Positions 8,644 through 17,782 of a DNA stretch of 64,000 bases are shown one piece after another (within the stretch, counting starts at the first letter, position 1; each line of letters opens with the position of its first letter). The DNA lies in the NCBI GenBank assembly GCA_022711595.1, contig JAKLET010000004.1, forward strand, positions 91,611-155,610, read 5' to 3'. The notes under the pieces are model-generated. The model was given only the letters and a program-made list of their open reading frames with translations. It made no database searches and was not told the origin of the DNA. The translations under genes and the position numbers were made by a program. The DNA is from Deltaproteobacteria bacterium (GTDB taxonomy: Bacteria > Desulfobacterota > Syntrophorhabdia > Syntrophorhabdales > Syntrophorhabdaceae).

Positions 8644-9426
8644 ATGAAAGTTGCGATTCTATGCGGGGGTTACGGCACAAGGATCAGGGATGTTGCGGAC
8701 AATATCCCTAAACCGATGATCCTTATCGGTGACAAACCTATTCTGTGGCATATAATGAAATATTACGCAGAATACGGGATAAAGCAGTTCGTGCTGTGCC
8801 TGGGCTACAGGAGCAACGTGATCAAGGAATTTTTCCTTAACTACGAGGCGAATACAAATGATTTTACGATCACGCTCGGCAAAGAGAAAAAAATTCAATA
8901 TCACAATGAACACCCCGAATCAGATTGGCAGATAACCCTTGCCGAAACAGGATTGAACTCAATGACGGGTGCCCGATTGAAAAGGGTCCAGAGACATCTT
9001 CTGAACGAAGACAATTTCATGCTGACATATGGTGATGGAGTTGGAGATATCGATATACACAGGCTTATGGAATTTCACAAGAAACATGGAAAAATATTAA
9101 CGGTAACAGGCGTAAGGCCGCCGGGCAGGTTCGGGGAATTGATGAATGATGAGGAAGGCAGAGTGTATGAATTCAACGAGAAACCCCAGGCCAGCGGGGG
9201 AAGGATCTCCGGAGGTTTTTTTGTCTGCAGAAAAGAGATATTCAATTACCTTGGCGATAATGAGAGCCTGATCTTTGAACAGGAACCGATGCGCCAGCTT
9301 GTGAAGGACGGGCAATTGATGGTGTATGAACATGACGGTTTCTGGCAGCCCATGGACACTCACAGGGAATACCTGTTATTGAATGATCTGTACAGTAAAG
9401 GAGAAGCGCCATGGGTGGTGTGGTAA
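8644..9426 (+). CDS. rfbF: glucose-1-phosphate cytidylyltransferase
   Basis: 260 residues. It makes CDP-glucose from glucose-1-phosphate and CTP, the first step to CDP-linked 6-deoxy- and dideoxyhexoses. The N terminus MKVAILCGGYGTRIRD with IPKPMILIGDKPILWH is the nucleotide-binding signature of this family, and YGDGVGDID and FWQPMDTHRE match RfbF/DdhA. Length is as usual (about 257). A strong GAGGAGAGAGAGG site precedes ATG 8644, and a small GTTCA/TGAAC hairpin lies just upstream at 8610-8623. It overlaps or abuts rfbG, consistent with joint expression. Confidence 0.93.
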   Translation: MKVAILCGGYGTRIRDVADNIPKPMILIGDKPILWHIMKYYAEYGIKQFVLCLGYRSNVIKEFFLNYEANTNDFTITLGKEKKIQYHNEHPESDWQITLAETGLNSMTGARLKRVQRHLLNEDNFMLTYGDGVGDIDIHRLMEFHKKHGKILTVTGVRPPGRFGELMNDEEGRVYEFNEKPQASGGRISGGFFVCRKEIFNYLGDNESLIFEQEPMRQLVKDGQLMVYEHDGFWQPMDTHREYLLLNDLYSKGEAPWVVW

Positions 9427-10490
9427 TGAACGATCATCTTTCGTTGTTCAGGGGGAAGAAGGTCATTGTCACCGGTGATACCGGTTTCAAGGGGTCCTGG
9501 CTATCGTTATGGCTGACCATGTGTGGAGCCGAAGTGCTTGGTTATTCGCTTCCTCCGGCACGGGACAATGACCATTACAACCTTGTCGGCCTGTCTAAAA
9601 TTATCAGGCACATAGACGGCGATGTCAGGGACCACGGGCTCATGAAGAAGATATTCTCCGATTTTGATCCGGAGTTTATTTTCCACCTTGCCGCACAGGC
9701 ACTCGTGAGATATTCCTACAATGAGCCCAAGTATACCTTCGATACGAATGTAGGTGGTTTCATCAACGTCCTCGAGGTTGCACGTTCGTTGCCGGAATTG
9801 AGATCGATCATCTGCGTGACGTCGGACAAGTGCTACCTGAACAAGGAATGGATGTGGGGTTACCGTGAATCCGATGAACTCGGCGGGAGGGACCCTTACA
9901 GCGCATCAAAGGCGGCGGCGGAAATGGTATTCCAGGGGTACATGCATGCGTTTTTTAAAGAAAAGGAAAAAGTGGGCATTGCGAGTGTCAGGGCAGGGAA
10001 TGTCATAGGAGGAGGCGATTGGTCTGAAGACAGGATAGTCCCCGATTCAATAAAAGCGCTTCAAAGAAGCGAACCCATATATCTGCGCAACCCTTCTTCG
10101 ACACGCCCCTGGCAGCACGTAATGGAGCCTCTGGCTGGTTATATGATGCTTGCAGCGAAACTCTACAACTCGCCGAAGGATTATTCGGGTTCGTGGAATT
10201 TCGGCCCCGGGAAGAATGCCGTGAATACCGTACATGACCTTGCGGAAAAGATCATATCTTACTGGGGCGGGGGAGAGATAAATATTGCGGGCAACGAAGG
10301 GGGGCCGCACGAAGCGAGACTGCTCCATCTGAATTGCGATAAGGCCTTCTATGTGCTCGGCTGGCAGCCCAATTGGGACTTCGACAGGACCGTCAAGGAA
10401 ACCACCCTGTGGTACAAGGATGTATGGCAGGGAAAGCCGGCGCTGGAAAAGACCAGAGGCCAGATCCTGTCCTATATGGGGGGTGAATGA
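9411..10490 (+). CDS. rfbG: CDP-glucose 4,6-dehydratase
   Basis: 359 residues, the usual length for RfbG/DdhB. It converts CDP-glucose to CDP-4-keto-6-deoxyglucose with tightly bound NAD. The sequence shows GDTGFKGSWLSLWL (nucleotide loop), the FHLAAQALVRYSY strand, a VTSDKCY motif, and the catalytic YSASK. ATG 9411 has an AAAGGAG site seven bases upstream; an ATG at 9426 overlaps the rfbF stop and would give an N terminus closer to homologues. The product feeds the two following genes. Confidence 0.93.
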   Translation: MGGVVMNDHLSLFRGKKVIVTGDTGFKGSWLSLWLTMCGAEVLGYSLPPARDNDHYNLVGLSKIIRHIDGDVRDHGLMKKIFSDFDPEFIFHLAAQALVRYSYNEPKYTFDTNVGGFINVLEVARSLPELRSIICVTSDKCYLNKEWMWGYRESDELGGRDPYSASKAAAEMVFQGYMHAFFKEKEKVGIASVRAGNVIGGGDWSEDRIVPDSIKALQRSEPIYLRNPSSTRPWQHVMEPLAGYMMLAAKLYNSPKDYSGSWNFGPGKNAVNTVHDLAEKIISYWGGGEINIAGNEGGPHEARLLHLNCDKAFYVLGWQPNWDFDRTVKETTLWYKDVWQGKPALEKTRGQILSYMGGE

Positions 10491-10491
10491 C

Positions 10492-10941
10492 ATGATTGAT
10501 GGTGTCAGGATAAGCCCTTTGAGACAGATACCCGATGAGCGCGGCAAGGTCATGCACATGCTCAGGAATGACTCGGAAGTTTTCATAGGTTTCGGCGAGA
10601 TATATTTTTCATGTGTCTACCCGGACGCGATAAAGGCCTGGCACATTCATAAGCGTATGACGCTCAACTACGCCGTGCCTCACGGTAACATCAAGCTGGT
10701 CCTCTACGACGACAGAAACGCAAGCAAGACGAGGGGTGAACTGCAGGAAATATTCCTTGGCCCCGAAAACTATTGCCTTGTGACCATACCGCCGATGGTG
10801 TGGAACGGTTTCAAAGGAATAGGGTCCGAAATGGCTATTGTGGCGAATTGCTCGTCGATACCCCATGACCCCAATGAAATTGAAAGGATGGACCCCTTCG
10901 ACCTTTCGATCCCATATAACTGGGAGATAGTGCATAAATAG
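10492..10941 (+). CDS. RmlC-like sugar 3,5-epimerase (cupin)
   Basis: 149 residues from ATG 10492, which has a GGGGGGTGA site overlapping the rfbG stop. The cupin strands resemble dTDP-4-dehydrorhamnose 3,5-epimerase: KAWHIHKRMTLNYAVPHGNI carries the likely catalytic His, followed by KLVLYDD and IPPMVWNGFKG. It is shorter than classical RmlC (about 180) and has WNGF where RmlC has a HGF-type motif, so it may be a C3- or C5-specific epimerase. It is expected to act on the CDP-4-keto-6-deoxyglucose from rfbG. Confidence 0.75.
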   Translation: MIDGVRISPLRQIPDERGKVMHMLRNDSEVFIGFGEIYFSCVYPDAIKAWHIHKRMTLNYAVPHGNIKLVLYDDRNASKTRGELQEIFLGPENYCLVTIPPMVWNGFKGIGSEMAIVANCSSIPHDPNEIERMDPFDLSIPYNWEIVHK

Positions 10942-10947
10942 CATCGA

Positions 10948-11859
10948 ATGGTACCGACACAATATATGGACAAATATCTCATAATCGGAGCGAACGGACT
11001 GATCGGACGGAAGATCGGGAAATTTCTGGAAGAAAAAGGAGAACACTGGGTCGGTTCCTGCAATAAAAGACCTGAAGCCGGGCTCCGTCAAGTCGATGTC
11101 ACCAGCGGCGATCAGCTGGAAGAATTCATGTCAGGGACAGCACCGAGCGTGGTATTCCATTGCGCGAACCTGGCGGGAGGGGTCGATCTCTGTGAAAGAT
11201 ATTCCGAAAAAGCCAGCGCCTTTCATTATGATGCCACCATCAATATCGGGAGGTTATGCAGAGAGCTCGATTCGAAGTTAGTTTATATCTCGAGCGATTA
11301 TGTTTTTCCCGACAGCTCTCGGCCGATAGATGAAAATGATGAACCGGGCCCCTTGAATGAGTATGGAAGACTGAAGTTGAAAAGTGAAGAGTGGGTCAGG
11401 AAAAATATGAAGGATTTTCTCATCATAAGGACCACAAATGTGTATGGATGGGACCCGGACAGCGTGACCCCCAATTACGTGATGAACGTGTTCAATACGG
11501 TTTCTTCGGGGAGGTCTTTCATCGCGCCTTCATATTTATGGGGGACCCCTACGTATGTGGATGACCTTGCGAAAGCGATCCTTGGCCTGGTCGACCGAAA
11601 AGAGAGCGGTGTTTATCACGTGGTGGGCCCTGATTTCGTGAACCGTTTCGATTGGGCTATTCAAATATGCAGGTCCTTCAGATTGGACCATCTGCTGGTG
11701 CAGAGAAGTGACAGCAAGCCGGAGAATTATATCCCCAGGCCCTTGATAGCACGTTTGAACACCGCTAAGCTCCAAAAACTGTCCATAGTGGCGATGAAAG
11801 GTGTGGTTGACGGCCTGGAATCGATGAAGCAGGAAATGGAAAAGCAGACCCATGCCTAA
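10948..11859 (+). CDS. RmlD-like 4-keto-6-deoxysugar reductase
   Basis: 303 residues from ATG 10948, or about 297 from ATG 10966, which matches the usual MxKxLIIGANGLIG start. The protein has the RmlD pattern: LIIGANGLIGRK, FHCANLAGGVDLCE, YISSDYVFPDS, and YGRLK as the catalytic YxxxK. RmlD-type reductases reduce the C4 keto group of 6-deoxyhexose nucleotides. Immediately after rfbF, rfbG and an RmlC-like epimerase, it probably finishes a CDP-6-deoxyhexose. It overlaps the next glycosyltransferase by eight bases. Confidence 0.8.
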   Translation: MVPTQYMDKYLIIGANGLIGRKIGKFLEEKGEHWVGSCNKRPEAGLRQVDVTSGDQLEEFMSGTAPSVVFHCANLAGGVDLCERYSEKASAFHYDATINIGRLCRELDSKLVYISSDYVFPDSSRPIDENDEPGPLNEYGRLKLKSEEWVRKNMKDFLIIRTTNVYGWDPDSVTPNYVMNVFNTVSSGRSFIAPSYLWGTPTYVDDLAKAILGLVDRKESGVYHVVGPDFVNRFDWAIQICRSFRLDHLLVQRSDSKPENYIPRPLIARLNTAKLQKLSIVAMKGVVDGLESMKQEMEKQTHA

Positions 11860-12823
11860 AGTAAGCATTATAATGAACTGTTTTAACGGCGAGCGCTACT
11901 TGCGCAAAGCTATCGACAGTGTATATGCCCAGTCTTATGAAGACTGGGAAATAATCTTTTTTGATAATGCATCAACTGATAACAGTGCTTCGATCGCAAA
12001 AAGCTATGATGACAAATTAAGGTATTTTTACAGCAAACAATTATTGCCTCTTGGAGAGGCAAGGAACCGTGCCATGGAACATGCAGAAGGGAAGTTTATC
12101 GGTTTCCTTGATTGTGATGATTTATGGGTAAAAAGCAAGATAGAGAAGCAGCTGCCTCTATTCGAAAAGAATGAGAAAACCAGCCTTATTTTCAGCAATG
12201 CCATGTTGTTCTTTCAGACTGATGGCACATGTGCGGATTTTTTTGAGTATAACGGAATGAAACCTCAACGAGGGAATATCTTAGGTTATCTTTTGAATAG
12301 TTACTTCATTCCAATGCCGACGGTTATGTTGAGGAAGGGTGCTTTGGGACCGACGAGCGAATGGTTTGACAGCAGCTTCGAACATGCGACAGATTACGAT
12401 CTTTTCCTGAGACTGGCAAGCCGTTGGGAATGTGATTTTGTTGACGAAGTATTGGCTGTATACAGAATACACGATTCAGCGACCAGTTCCAGGACATTTA
12501 CGAAGATGCCTTTTGAAATATCTTCAACTGTGGAAAAACTAAAAGCTGGTGATCCGGGTTTAATGTATCGTTACAGACGTGAGGAAAAAAACAATTCACA
12601 ATGGATAGACTTTTTGCGCGCAAAAGCCCTGTGGCGCGAGGGCGATGGTAGCAAAGCGAGATGCCTTCTTATGAAAAACACGTTGACATTCAAGGCGATA
12701 ATAATGTTTTCCCTATCTTTCCTGAGATACAAATGGGTTGCCAGGTGCCTGGAGAAGCTGAAAAGTTTGAAACGAAAAAGGATTAGCGAAGAAGAACTGG
12801 ATAATTTTGTGCAATATAATTAG
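11852..12823 (+). CDS. family 2 glycosyltransferase
   Basis: 323 residues. The GT-A signature is clear: VSIIMNCFNGERYLRKAI at the N terminus, FFDNASTDNS, and GFLDCDDLW carrying the metal-binding DxD-type motif near residue 90. A region resembling GT2 acceptor helices follows (SFEHATDYDLFLRLA, the ED/D base region). No membrane segments are evident, so it is probably a cytoplasmic or peripheral transferase adding one sugar to a lipid-linked glycan. Translation is coupled to the preceding reductase, suggesting it uses that CDP-sugar, though this is inference. Confidence 0.85.
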   Translation: MPKVSIIMNCFNGERYLRKAIDSVYAQSYEDWEIIFFDNASTDNSASIAKSYDDKLRYFYSKQLLPLGEARNRAMEHAEGKFIGFLDCDDLWVKSKIEKQLPLFEKNEKTSLIFSNAMLFFQTDGTCADFFEYNGMKPQRGNILGYLLNSYFIPMPTVMLRKGALGPTSEWFDSSFEHATDYDLFLRLASRWECDFVDEVLAVYRIHDSATSSRTFTKMPFEISSTVEKLKAGDPGLMYRYRREEKNNSQWIDFLRAKALWREGDGSKARCLLMKNTLTFKAIIMFSLSFLRYKWVARCLEKLKSLKRKRISEEELDNFVQYN

Positions 12824-12861
12824 TTTTGAATACATTAACAAACTTATTATCGGTATTTCCC

Positions 12862-14004
12862 ATGAAGAAAAAACTTTGCTTTATTGCAACGCTTGAATTG
12901 CCGGTAAAGGTTTTCCTTGCAGGCCATATGCGCTTCATGCAGGGCCATTTCGATCTCAGCGTCATAGTGCGCACCGAGGACCCGGCCTTTCTCGAACCCT
13001 TCGGTATAACCGCCACAGTGATCCCCGTGGATATCCGGAGAGATATTTCGATCCGGGAAGACTTGAGATCGCTGCGCGAACTTTTCAGGATATTCCGGAA
13101 CGAGAGGTTCGGCATCGTTCATTCCATCATGCCCAAATCGGGGCTTCTATCAATGGTGGCCGGTTTTTTTGCAAGGGTGCCCGTAAGGGTGCACACTTTC
13201 ACGGGTCAACTATGGAAGAACTATACAGGGCTGAAGCGGTTCTTTTTTAAATGCATTGACAGATTGATAGCTGCATGTGCGACGCATATCCTTGTCGACA
13301 GTCCCTCCCAGAGGGATTTTTTGATAAGGGAGGGTGTTGTGGGTCGAAAGAAGTCGTCCGTTCTTGGGTACGGATCTATATGCGGTGTAGACACGGAAAG
13401 GTTCCGTTTCGATGAGAGATCGAGGAATGAGATCAGGGAGCGGCATGGCATTGATCTGAATGATATTGCCTTCCTGTACCTGGGGAGGTTGAAACGGGAC
13501 AAGGGCATCCTTGATCTGGCACACGCCTTCACGGTGTTGTGCGGTAAATTTTCCAACGTTCACCTGTTCATCGTCGGTCCAGATGAGGAGAAGATGATGG
13601 ATGAAGTTATATCCATATGCGATAAATGCGCCGACAGAATCTATATCCACGGGTTTACCGAAACACCTGAAAAATATATGTCTGCTGCTGACGTCCTGTG
13701 CCTTCCCAGTTATCGGGAAGGGTTTGGTCAGGTCATCGCCGAGGCCGCCGCCGTTGGCATTCCGTCCATAGGGTCTAATATATACGGGATAACGGACACT
13801 ATCGATGACGGGGTGAATGGTTATCTCTTTGAAGCAGGGGCCCACTATGATCTGATGCAGAAGATGACGAAGTTCGTCGAAGACCCGTCAACGATAAAAA
13901 CGATGGGAGTGAAGGCAAGGCTGAACGTCTTCCAAAAATTTACAAAGGAGAAGGTAACATCGGCCATGGCCGGGTACTACGAAGAGCTTGAAAGGTCTTT
14001 GTGA
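12862..14004 (+). CDS. family 4 glycosyltransferase (GT-B)
   Basis: 380 residues from ATG 12862; a TTG at 12826 is in frame but adds an atypical tail. The N-terminal domain starts KKKLCFIATLELPVKVF, and the C-terminal nucleotide-sugar domain shows YLGRLKRDKGILDL and the E-x7-E retaining motif SYREGFGQVIAEAAAVG. This layout is typical of GT4 enzymes that extend O-antigen or capsule units on the cytoplasmic side. It overlaps the next gene by four bases (GTGA). Confidence 0.88.
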   Translation: MKKKLCFIATLELPVKVFLAGHMRFMQGHFDLSVIVRTEDPAFLEPFGITATVIPVDIRRDISIREDLRSLRELFRIFRNERFGIVHSIMPKSGLLSMVAGFFARVPVRVHTFTGQLWKNYTGLKRFFFKCIDRLIAACATHILVDSPSQRDFLIREGVVGRKKSSVLGYGSICGVDTERFRFDERSRNEIRERHGIDLNDIAFLYLGRLKRDKGILDLAHAFTVLCGKFSNVHLFIVGPDEEKMMDEVISICDKCADRIYIHGFTETPEKYMSAADVLCLPSYREGFGQVIAEAAAVGIPSIGSNIYGITDTIDDGVNGYLFEAGAHYDLMQKMTKFVEDPSTIKTMGVKARLNVFQKFTKEKVTSAMAGYYEELERSL

Positions 14005-14639
14005 AGAAGATCGTCAAGTGGTTTGCGGTCTTTTTCATCATATTTGCCGCGCTGTTTTCGATCATCATATTTGCCGCCTGCAATATAGTTGACTGGCTTG
14101 GGGGCAGCGACCGCCCGGAGCCGTCACGCGCGATCATGGTCCTTTCCGGTCCCCCTTCACGCGCGTTATATGCTGCTGACCTTTACAACAAGGGGTACGC
14201 GAAGGAGGTCTATATCACGCGTCCTGTCAGGGAACACTACTTCAAGCTCACCGATGACCTCGGTGTCTATTTCCCCAGGATCGAGCAGGTGCAGAAAGAC
14301 GTTCTCATTAAAAAGGGTGTTCCCGCGAAGAACATACACATCGTGGGAAACGACTGCAAGAGCACCGTTGACGAGGCGAGGATCGCAGGCAGCACCTTCA
14401 GGGGTGATAGTTGCAGCATACTAGTTGTTTCCTCGCCATATCACGTTAAAAGAGCGCGGATGATCTTCCGGGACAATGTGAAGGAATGCCGGCCCAAGGT
14501 CCTGGCAACGCCGTATGAGCCATTCCCGAAGAAATGGTGGACAGACCAGGACAGTGCGAGGAACATCCTGCTCGAAGTGACAAAGATCGTTTTCTATAAA
14601 CTGGGCGGAAGGTTTGAAAGTAAAAGTGAAGAGAGGTAA
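14001..14639 (+). CDS. DUF218/YdcF-like membrane-anchored protein
   Basis: 212 residues from a GTG that overlaps the preceding stop. A single N-terminal membrane segment (about residues 5-28) is followed by a DUF218 domain: AIMVLSGPPSRALYAADLYN, YITRPVR, a TVDEAR stretch and VVSSPYHVKRARMIF. This family includes SanA, ElyC and YdcF, linked to envelope polymer synthesis and vancomycin sensitivity, though its chemistry is poorly defined. The last codons overlap a 7-base-period repeat. It probably works at the periplasmic face on lipid-linked glycans. Confidence 0.8.
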   Translation: MKKIVKWFAVFFIIFAALFSIIIFAACNIVDWLGGSDRPEPSRAIMVLSGPPSRALYAADLYNKGYAKEVYITRPVREHYFKLTDDLGVYFPRIEQVQKDVLIKKGVPAKNIHIVGNDCKSTVDEARIAGSTFRGDSCSILVVSSPYHVKRARMIFRDNVKECRPKVLATPYEPFPKKWWTDQDSARNILLEVTKIVFYKLGGRFESKSEER

Positions 14640-14674
14640 TGGGTAATAGGTGATAGATCATAGGGAAAAGCAAA
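14634..14674. repeat. 7-base-period word array at gene end
   Basis: Degenerate seven-base words (AATGGGT, AATAGGT, GATAGAT, CATAGGG) run in register across the stop codon of the DUF218 gene. The same word family forms full hairpins at about 48078 and 51771. Only one arm is seen here, so it is probably a decayed or half copy. Confidence 0.6.
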
Positions 14675-14742
14675 TGATTTATGTCGTCATTCAGGATTTG
14701 GTTTGGGATTCAAAGGGTTTACTGTCTTAAAATATTTTCTGG

Positions 14743-14762
14743 ATACCGGCCTTCGCCGGTAT
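14743..14762. repeat. REP-like palindrome
   Basis: Perfect inverted repeat ATACCGGC-CTTC-GCCGGTAT (8-bp stem, 4-base loop) followed by GACG. The same core recurs at 21209-21230 and, inverted, at 21158-21179. It has the form of bacterial REP elements found in spacers; no transposase of the RAYT type is in the window. Confidence 0.75.
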
Positions 14763-14830
14763 GACGAGATCAACAAATAGCTTAAGCTTTACGGTTAATC
14801 CTTTAACTGCATTAGTGTGCAGCTTTTACA

Positions 14831-14865
14831 CTTTACGGTTCACGCCTTACGCTTCACGGTTTCAA
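14831..14865. repeat. 7-base-period word array before a start codon
   Basis: Five consecutive seven-base words, CTTTACG, GTTCACG, CCTTACG, CTTCACG, GTTTCAA, end two bases before ATG 14867. The first and fourth words recur at 19076-19096. The array occupies the place of a ribosome binding site, and none is visible. Confidence 0.65.
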
Positions 14866-14866
14866 A

Positions 14867-17782
14867 ATGGATGACCAAAATAAAGCGGACGAAAGGTATT
14901 CGGTAAAGTACATCCTCTGGGTGGTGTTTTATTGCTATTCCACCTTCGCGGCCCTGATGTTCCAGAAGGTGCTGCTGCCCCTTTTCCCCGGTTATCATGG
15001 CGGCAGCGGGCTGATCGGGGCGGATTCCGTTTTTTTTCATAATGTCGCTGTCAAACTGGCACATGCTGTCCGGACGTACGGCTGGAGCCAGTGGGCCCTG
15101 CGTCCGGCCGAGGGGGCCACGGGGAATGTGTCGATTCTTGCGGCCCTTTACGCGGTATTCGGTAACGAACCCATGGTGATCATCCCAGTGAACGCGGCAT
15201 TACACGCGACATCAGGCCTGCTCGTTTTTCTCGTAGCACGTGTCTTATGGCCCGGCAAGGTGGGTACGTATTCAGGGGTCATTACCGGTGTGTTATTCAT
15301 AGTTTTTCCATCCGCGCTCAACTGGTATGCCCAGGTCCACAAGGACGGTTTTGCGATCCTGGGCATGCTTGTCATCCTGTTCTCCTGGCTCAAAGGTATG
15401 CTGGAACTGTCAGGGGCACGCCGCGTAATATGGGTCACCCTTGGAACCCTTACCGGTCTGGTTTTAGTGGCATTTGTAAGGCCATACAACATAATAGTAT
15501 TGATCATGTCCGTTACAGTTTTGGGGATAACGTTGTTGATCTATGTCTTCTTGCAAAGAAAAATGATGAGGGCGTTCACGCTTGCAGGCTTTTTTTGCAT
15601 CGTGATCATTGCATTTACCGTCATAAATTCATTTATGCCAAAGATCGATCCAATAGAGAAAAAGGATGAGCTTCTCGGTCTCTTCAAAGAGGCCGGGATA
15701 GAATGGAGGTGGGAAAAAAGCGATATTGTCCCCGAAAGCTTTGACCGGCTCATTGAGAACGCAACATTAATAAGGGTAACAAATATATATCATAGCAGGA
15801 TAGTGAACGCGCGATCGGCCATAGATGAGGACATCAGGCCCGTCAATATCAGGACATCCTTTGCTTATCTGCCGCGGGCGGCATTTGTTGCGCTATTTGC
15901 CCCTTTCCCGAAGATGTGGTTTGAGCGTTCGTCGGTGATCTTTTTTGTGTCCATTGCCGAGACTGCCGTATGGTACCTGCTTGTCCCCGGAGTGTTTCTC
16001 GCTTTTTACTACAGGAGATCGGCGGGGCTTTTTCTCATTGCATTGAATTCAATTGTTTTTTTAACCGTACTGGGATACACAAACCCGGTTCTGGGAACCC
16101 TTTACCGGTTCAGGTACGTTTATCTATTCATACTTATGCTTATTGGGATGATGGGATGGATGGAACTGTTAAGAAGGAAATGCGGGGAGAGGCTCAAGAA
16201 GATCGGCTACAGAAAAGATGCCGGGGGTTCTCAGACAGAACGTTGCGTTCCAGTATGCGAGGCGGATCCCCTGATCACCAGGTCTGGTGTATTGACGGCA
16301 GGTTTCGCCGTTATAACCTTTACATTATTGTCGAACGTCTTGCTTGTTGCGAGAGATGTCGTCCTGGCCAGGTGGTTCGGACTGGGCAACGAGCTTGACG
16401 CTTTTTTTATTGCCATGATCATGCCCATGTTCCTTGTGACTGTCCTGAGCATTCCCATCGGGACGGTTGTTATCCCTCCGCTTATCGGTTCCTTTAGCAA
16501 AGGGTCCCGCGAAAAGACCCAGCAGTTTATAACGCTTTGTTCGACCATGATATTCTCTGCCATGTTTTTACTGACTTTGCTGCTCTATATCTCCGGCAGG
16601 TATTACCTGCCTGTGCTGGGTTGGGGTTTTTCGGTTGAAAAGATATCACAGTCTCAACGGATCCTGATGATCGTGCTGCCGATCCTTTTTTTCAGCGGTT
16701 TTGTCATTCTTGGGAACTCGATCCTGAACGCACGGCAGAAGTTTGCACTGCCGGCGCTGGCCCAGGCGGTCGTGCCGGTCGTAGCCATGCTGGTCCTTCT
16801 CATCGCGGCAAAACAGATAGGCATATACGCCATGGCAATAGGTATGTTCATCGGACAACTGGCGAACCTTTTCATTGTAGATCATTACGTCAGAAAAGAA
16901 GGCTATAGGATATTTCCAAGGATCAGTCCCTCTGCCGTTATGGACCTTTGCAAAAGATCGTCAGGGGAATTGAAAAGCCTTTTTTCACAGTACGCGCCAC
17001 TTGTCCTGGCAGCGCTGTTTGTCAGTCTTGCTCTACCTGTGAACAACATGATAGCGGCGTCACTGGCCCCGGGAAGCGTTTCCGCGTTCAACCTCGGAAT
17101 GAAGTTTATAATATTTTTTACCGGTCTTATAGGTACCGGCATATCGACGGTAATGCTGCCGCATTTTTCTTCCTATTTTGCCAGGAACCGCATAATGGAT
17201 GTCAAACGGGAGCTTTCGTTCTTCCTCTTCCTTTCCACGGTTATTCCAATACCCGTAACAGTGATGATCTATCTACTGACGGGGCCCATGGTCAGCCTGA
17301 TATTCGGAGGAGGCTTGTTTACGGTCGGTGATATCGGTGCGGTAGCTAGGATCATGGAGTACGGCATAATCCAGTTGCCGTTTTTCTGCACGAACATGCT
17401 CCTGGTAAAATTTGCCAACGCTAAAAGAAAGAACACACTCATCACCGTGACATCATTATCCGGATTGATAATCAATATAGTGCTTAATTTTGTTTTCATC
17501 GGGAAGATGGGTGTTGCCGGCATCGCCCTTGCTTCATCATTGTCGGTTGTTTTTGCCACGGCCCTTTTTATCGTTGTCGGACACAGGTACAGTGACATCA
17601 GCTGGGTTGACGCGACCTTTACGGCGCTCACCTGGCTGCTGTACTTGACAGTCCTTCTGCATCACCATTATGGCAATCTTCCAGGTGTTATAGTTACTGC
17701 GGCTTTACTTGTTTCCACGATCGTATATCATCTCATGAAGTTCTTTGAGCACAAATTGATCCTAGGGCATCGGGCTGCGTGA
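14867..17782 (+). CDS. fusion: GT39-like membrane glycosyltransferase + MurJ/MviN-like flippase
   Basis: 971 residues in one uninterrupted frame. Residues about 1-450 form a polytopic domain like ArnT/GT39 polyprenol-dependent glycosyltransferases, with an acidic GADSVFFH motif in the first periplasmic loop and later hydrophobic segments. After a charged linker (about 440-470), residues 475-970 match the MurJ/MviN lipid-flippase family: an ARWFGLGNELDAFFIAM start, SIPIGTVVIPPL, SLALPVNNMIAASL, and the repeated membrane helices of a MOP-superfamily exporter. The fusion would place sugar addition and lipid-linked glycan translocation in one protein. The start is uncertain because a word repeat replaces the ribosome site. 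It overlaps the next gene by one base. Confidence 0.82.
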   Translation: MDDQNKADERYSVKYILWVVFYCYSTFAALMFQKVLLPLFPGYHGGSGLIGADSVFFHNVAVKLAHAVRTYGWSQWALRPAEGATGNVSILAALYAVFGNEPMVIIPVNAALHATSGLLVFLVARVLWPGKVGTYSGVITGVLFIVFPSALNWYAQVHKDGFAILGMLVILFSWLKGMLELSGARRVIWVTLGTLTGLVLVAFVRPYNIIVLIMSVTVLGITLLIYVFLQRKMMRAFTLAGFFCIVIIAFTVINSFMPKIDPIEKKDELLGLFKEAGIEWRWEKSDIVPESFDRLIENATLIRVTNIYHSRIVNARSAIDEDIRPVNIRTSFAYLPRAAFVALFAPFPKMWFERSSVIFFVSIAETAVWYLLVPGVFLAFYYRRSAGLFLIALNSIVFLTVLGYTNPVLGTLYRFRYVYLFILMLIGMMGWMELLRRKCGERLKKIGYRKDAGGSQTERCVPVCEADPLITRSGVLTAGFAVITFTLLSNVLLVARDVVLARWFGLGNELDAFFIAMIMPMFLVTVLSIPIGTVVIPPLIGSFSKGSREKTQQFITLCSTMIFSAMFLLTLLLYISGRYYLPVLGWGFSVEKISQSQRILMIVLPILFFSGFVILGNSILNARQKFALPALAQAVVPVVAMLVLLIAAKQIGIYAMAIGMFIGQLANLFIVDHYVRKEGYRIFPRISPSAVMDLCKRSSGELKSLFSQYAPLVLAALFVSLALPVNNMIAASLAPGSVSAFNLGMKFIIFFTGLIGTGISTVMLPHFSSYFARNRIMDVKRELSFFLFLSTVIPIPVTVMIYLLTGPMVSLIFGGGLFTVGDIGAVARIMEYGIIQLPFFCTNMLLVKFANAKRKNTLITVTSLSGLIINIVLNFVFIGKMGVAGIALASSLSVVFATALFIVVGHRYSDISWVDATFTALTWLLYLTVLLHHHYGNLPGVIVTAALLVSTIVYHLMKFFEHKLILGHRAA

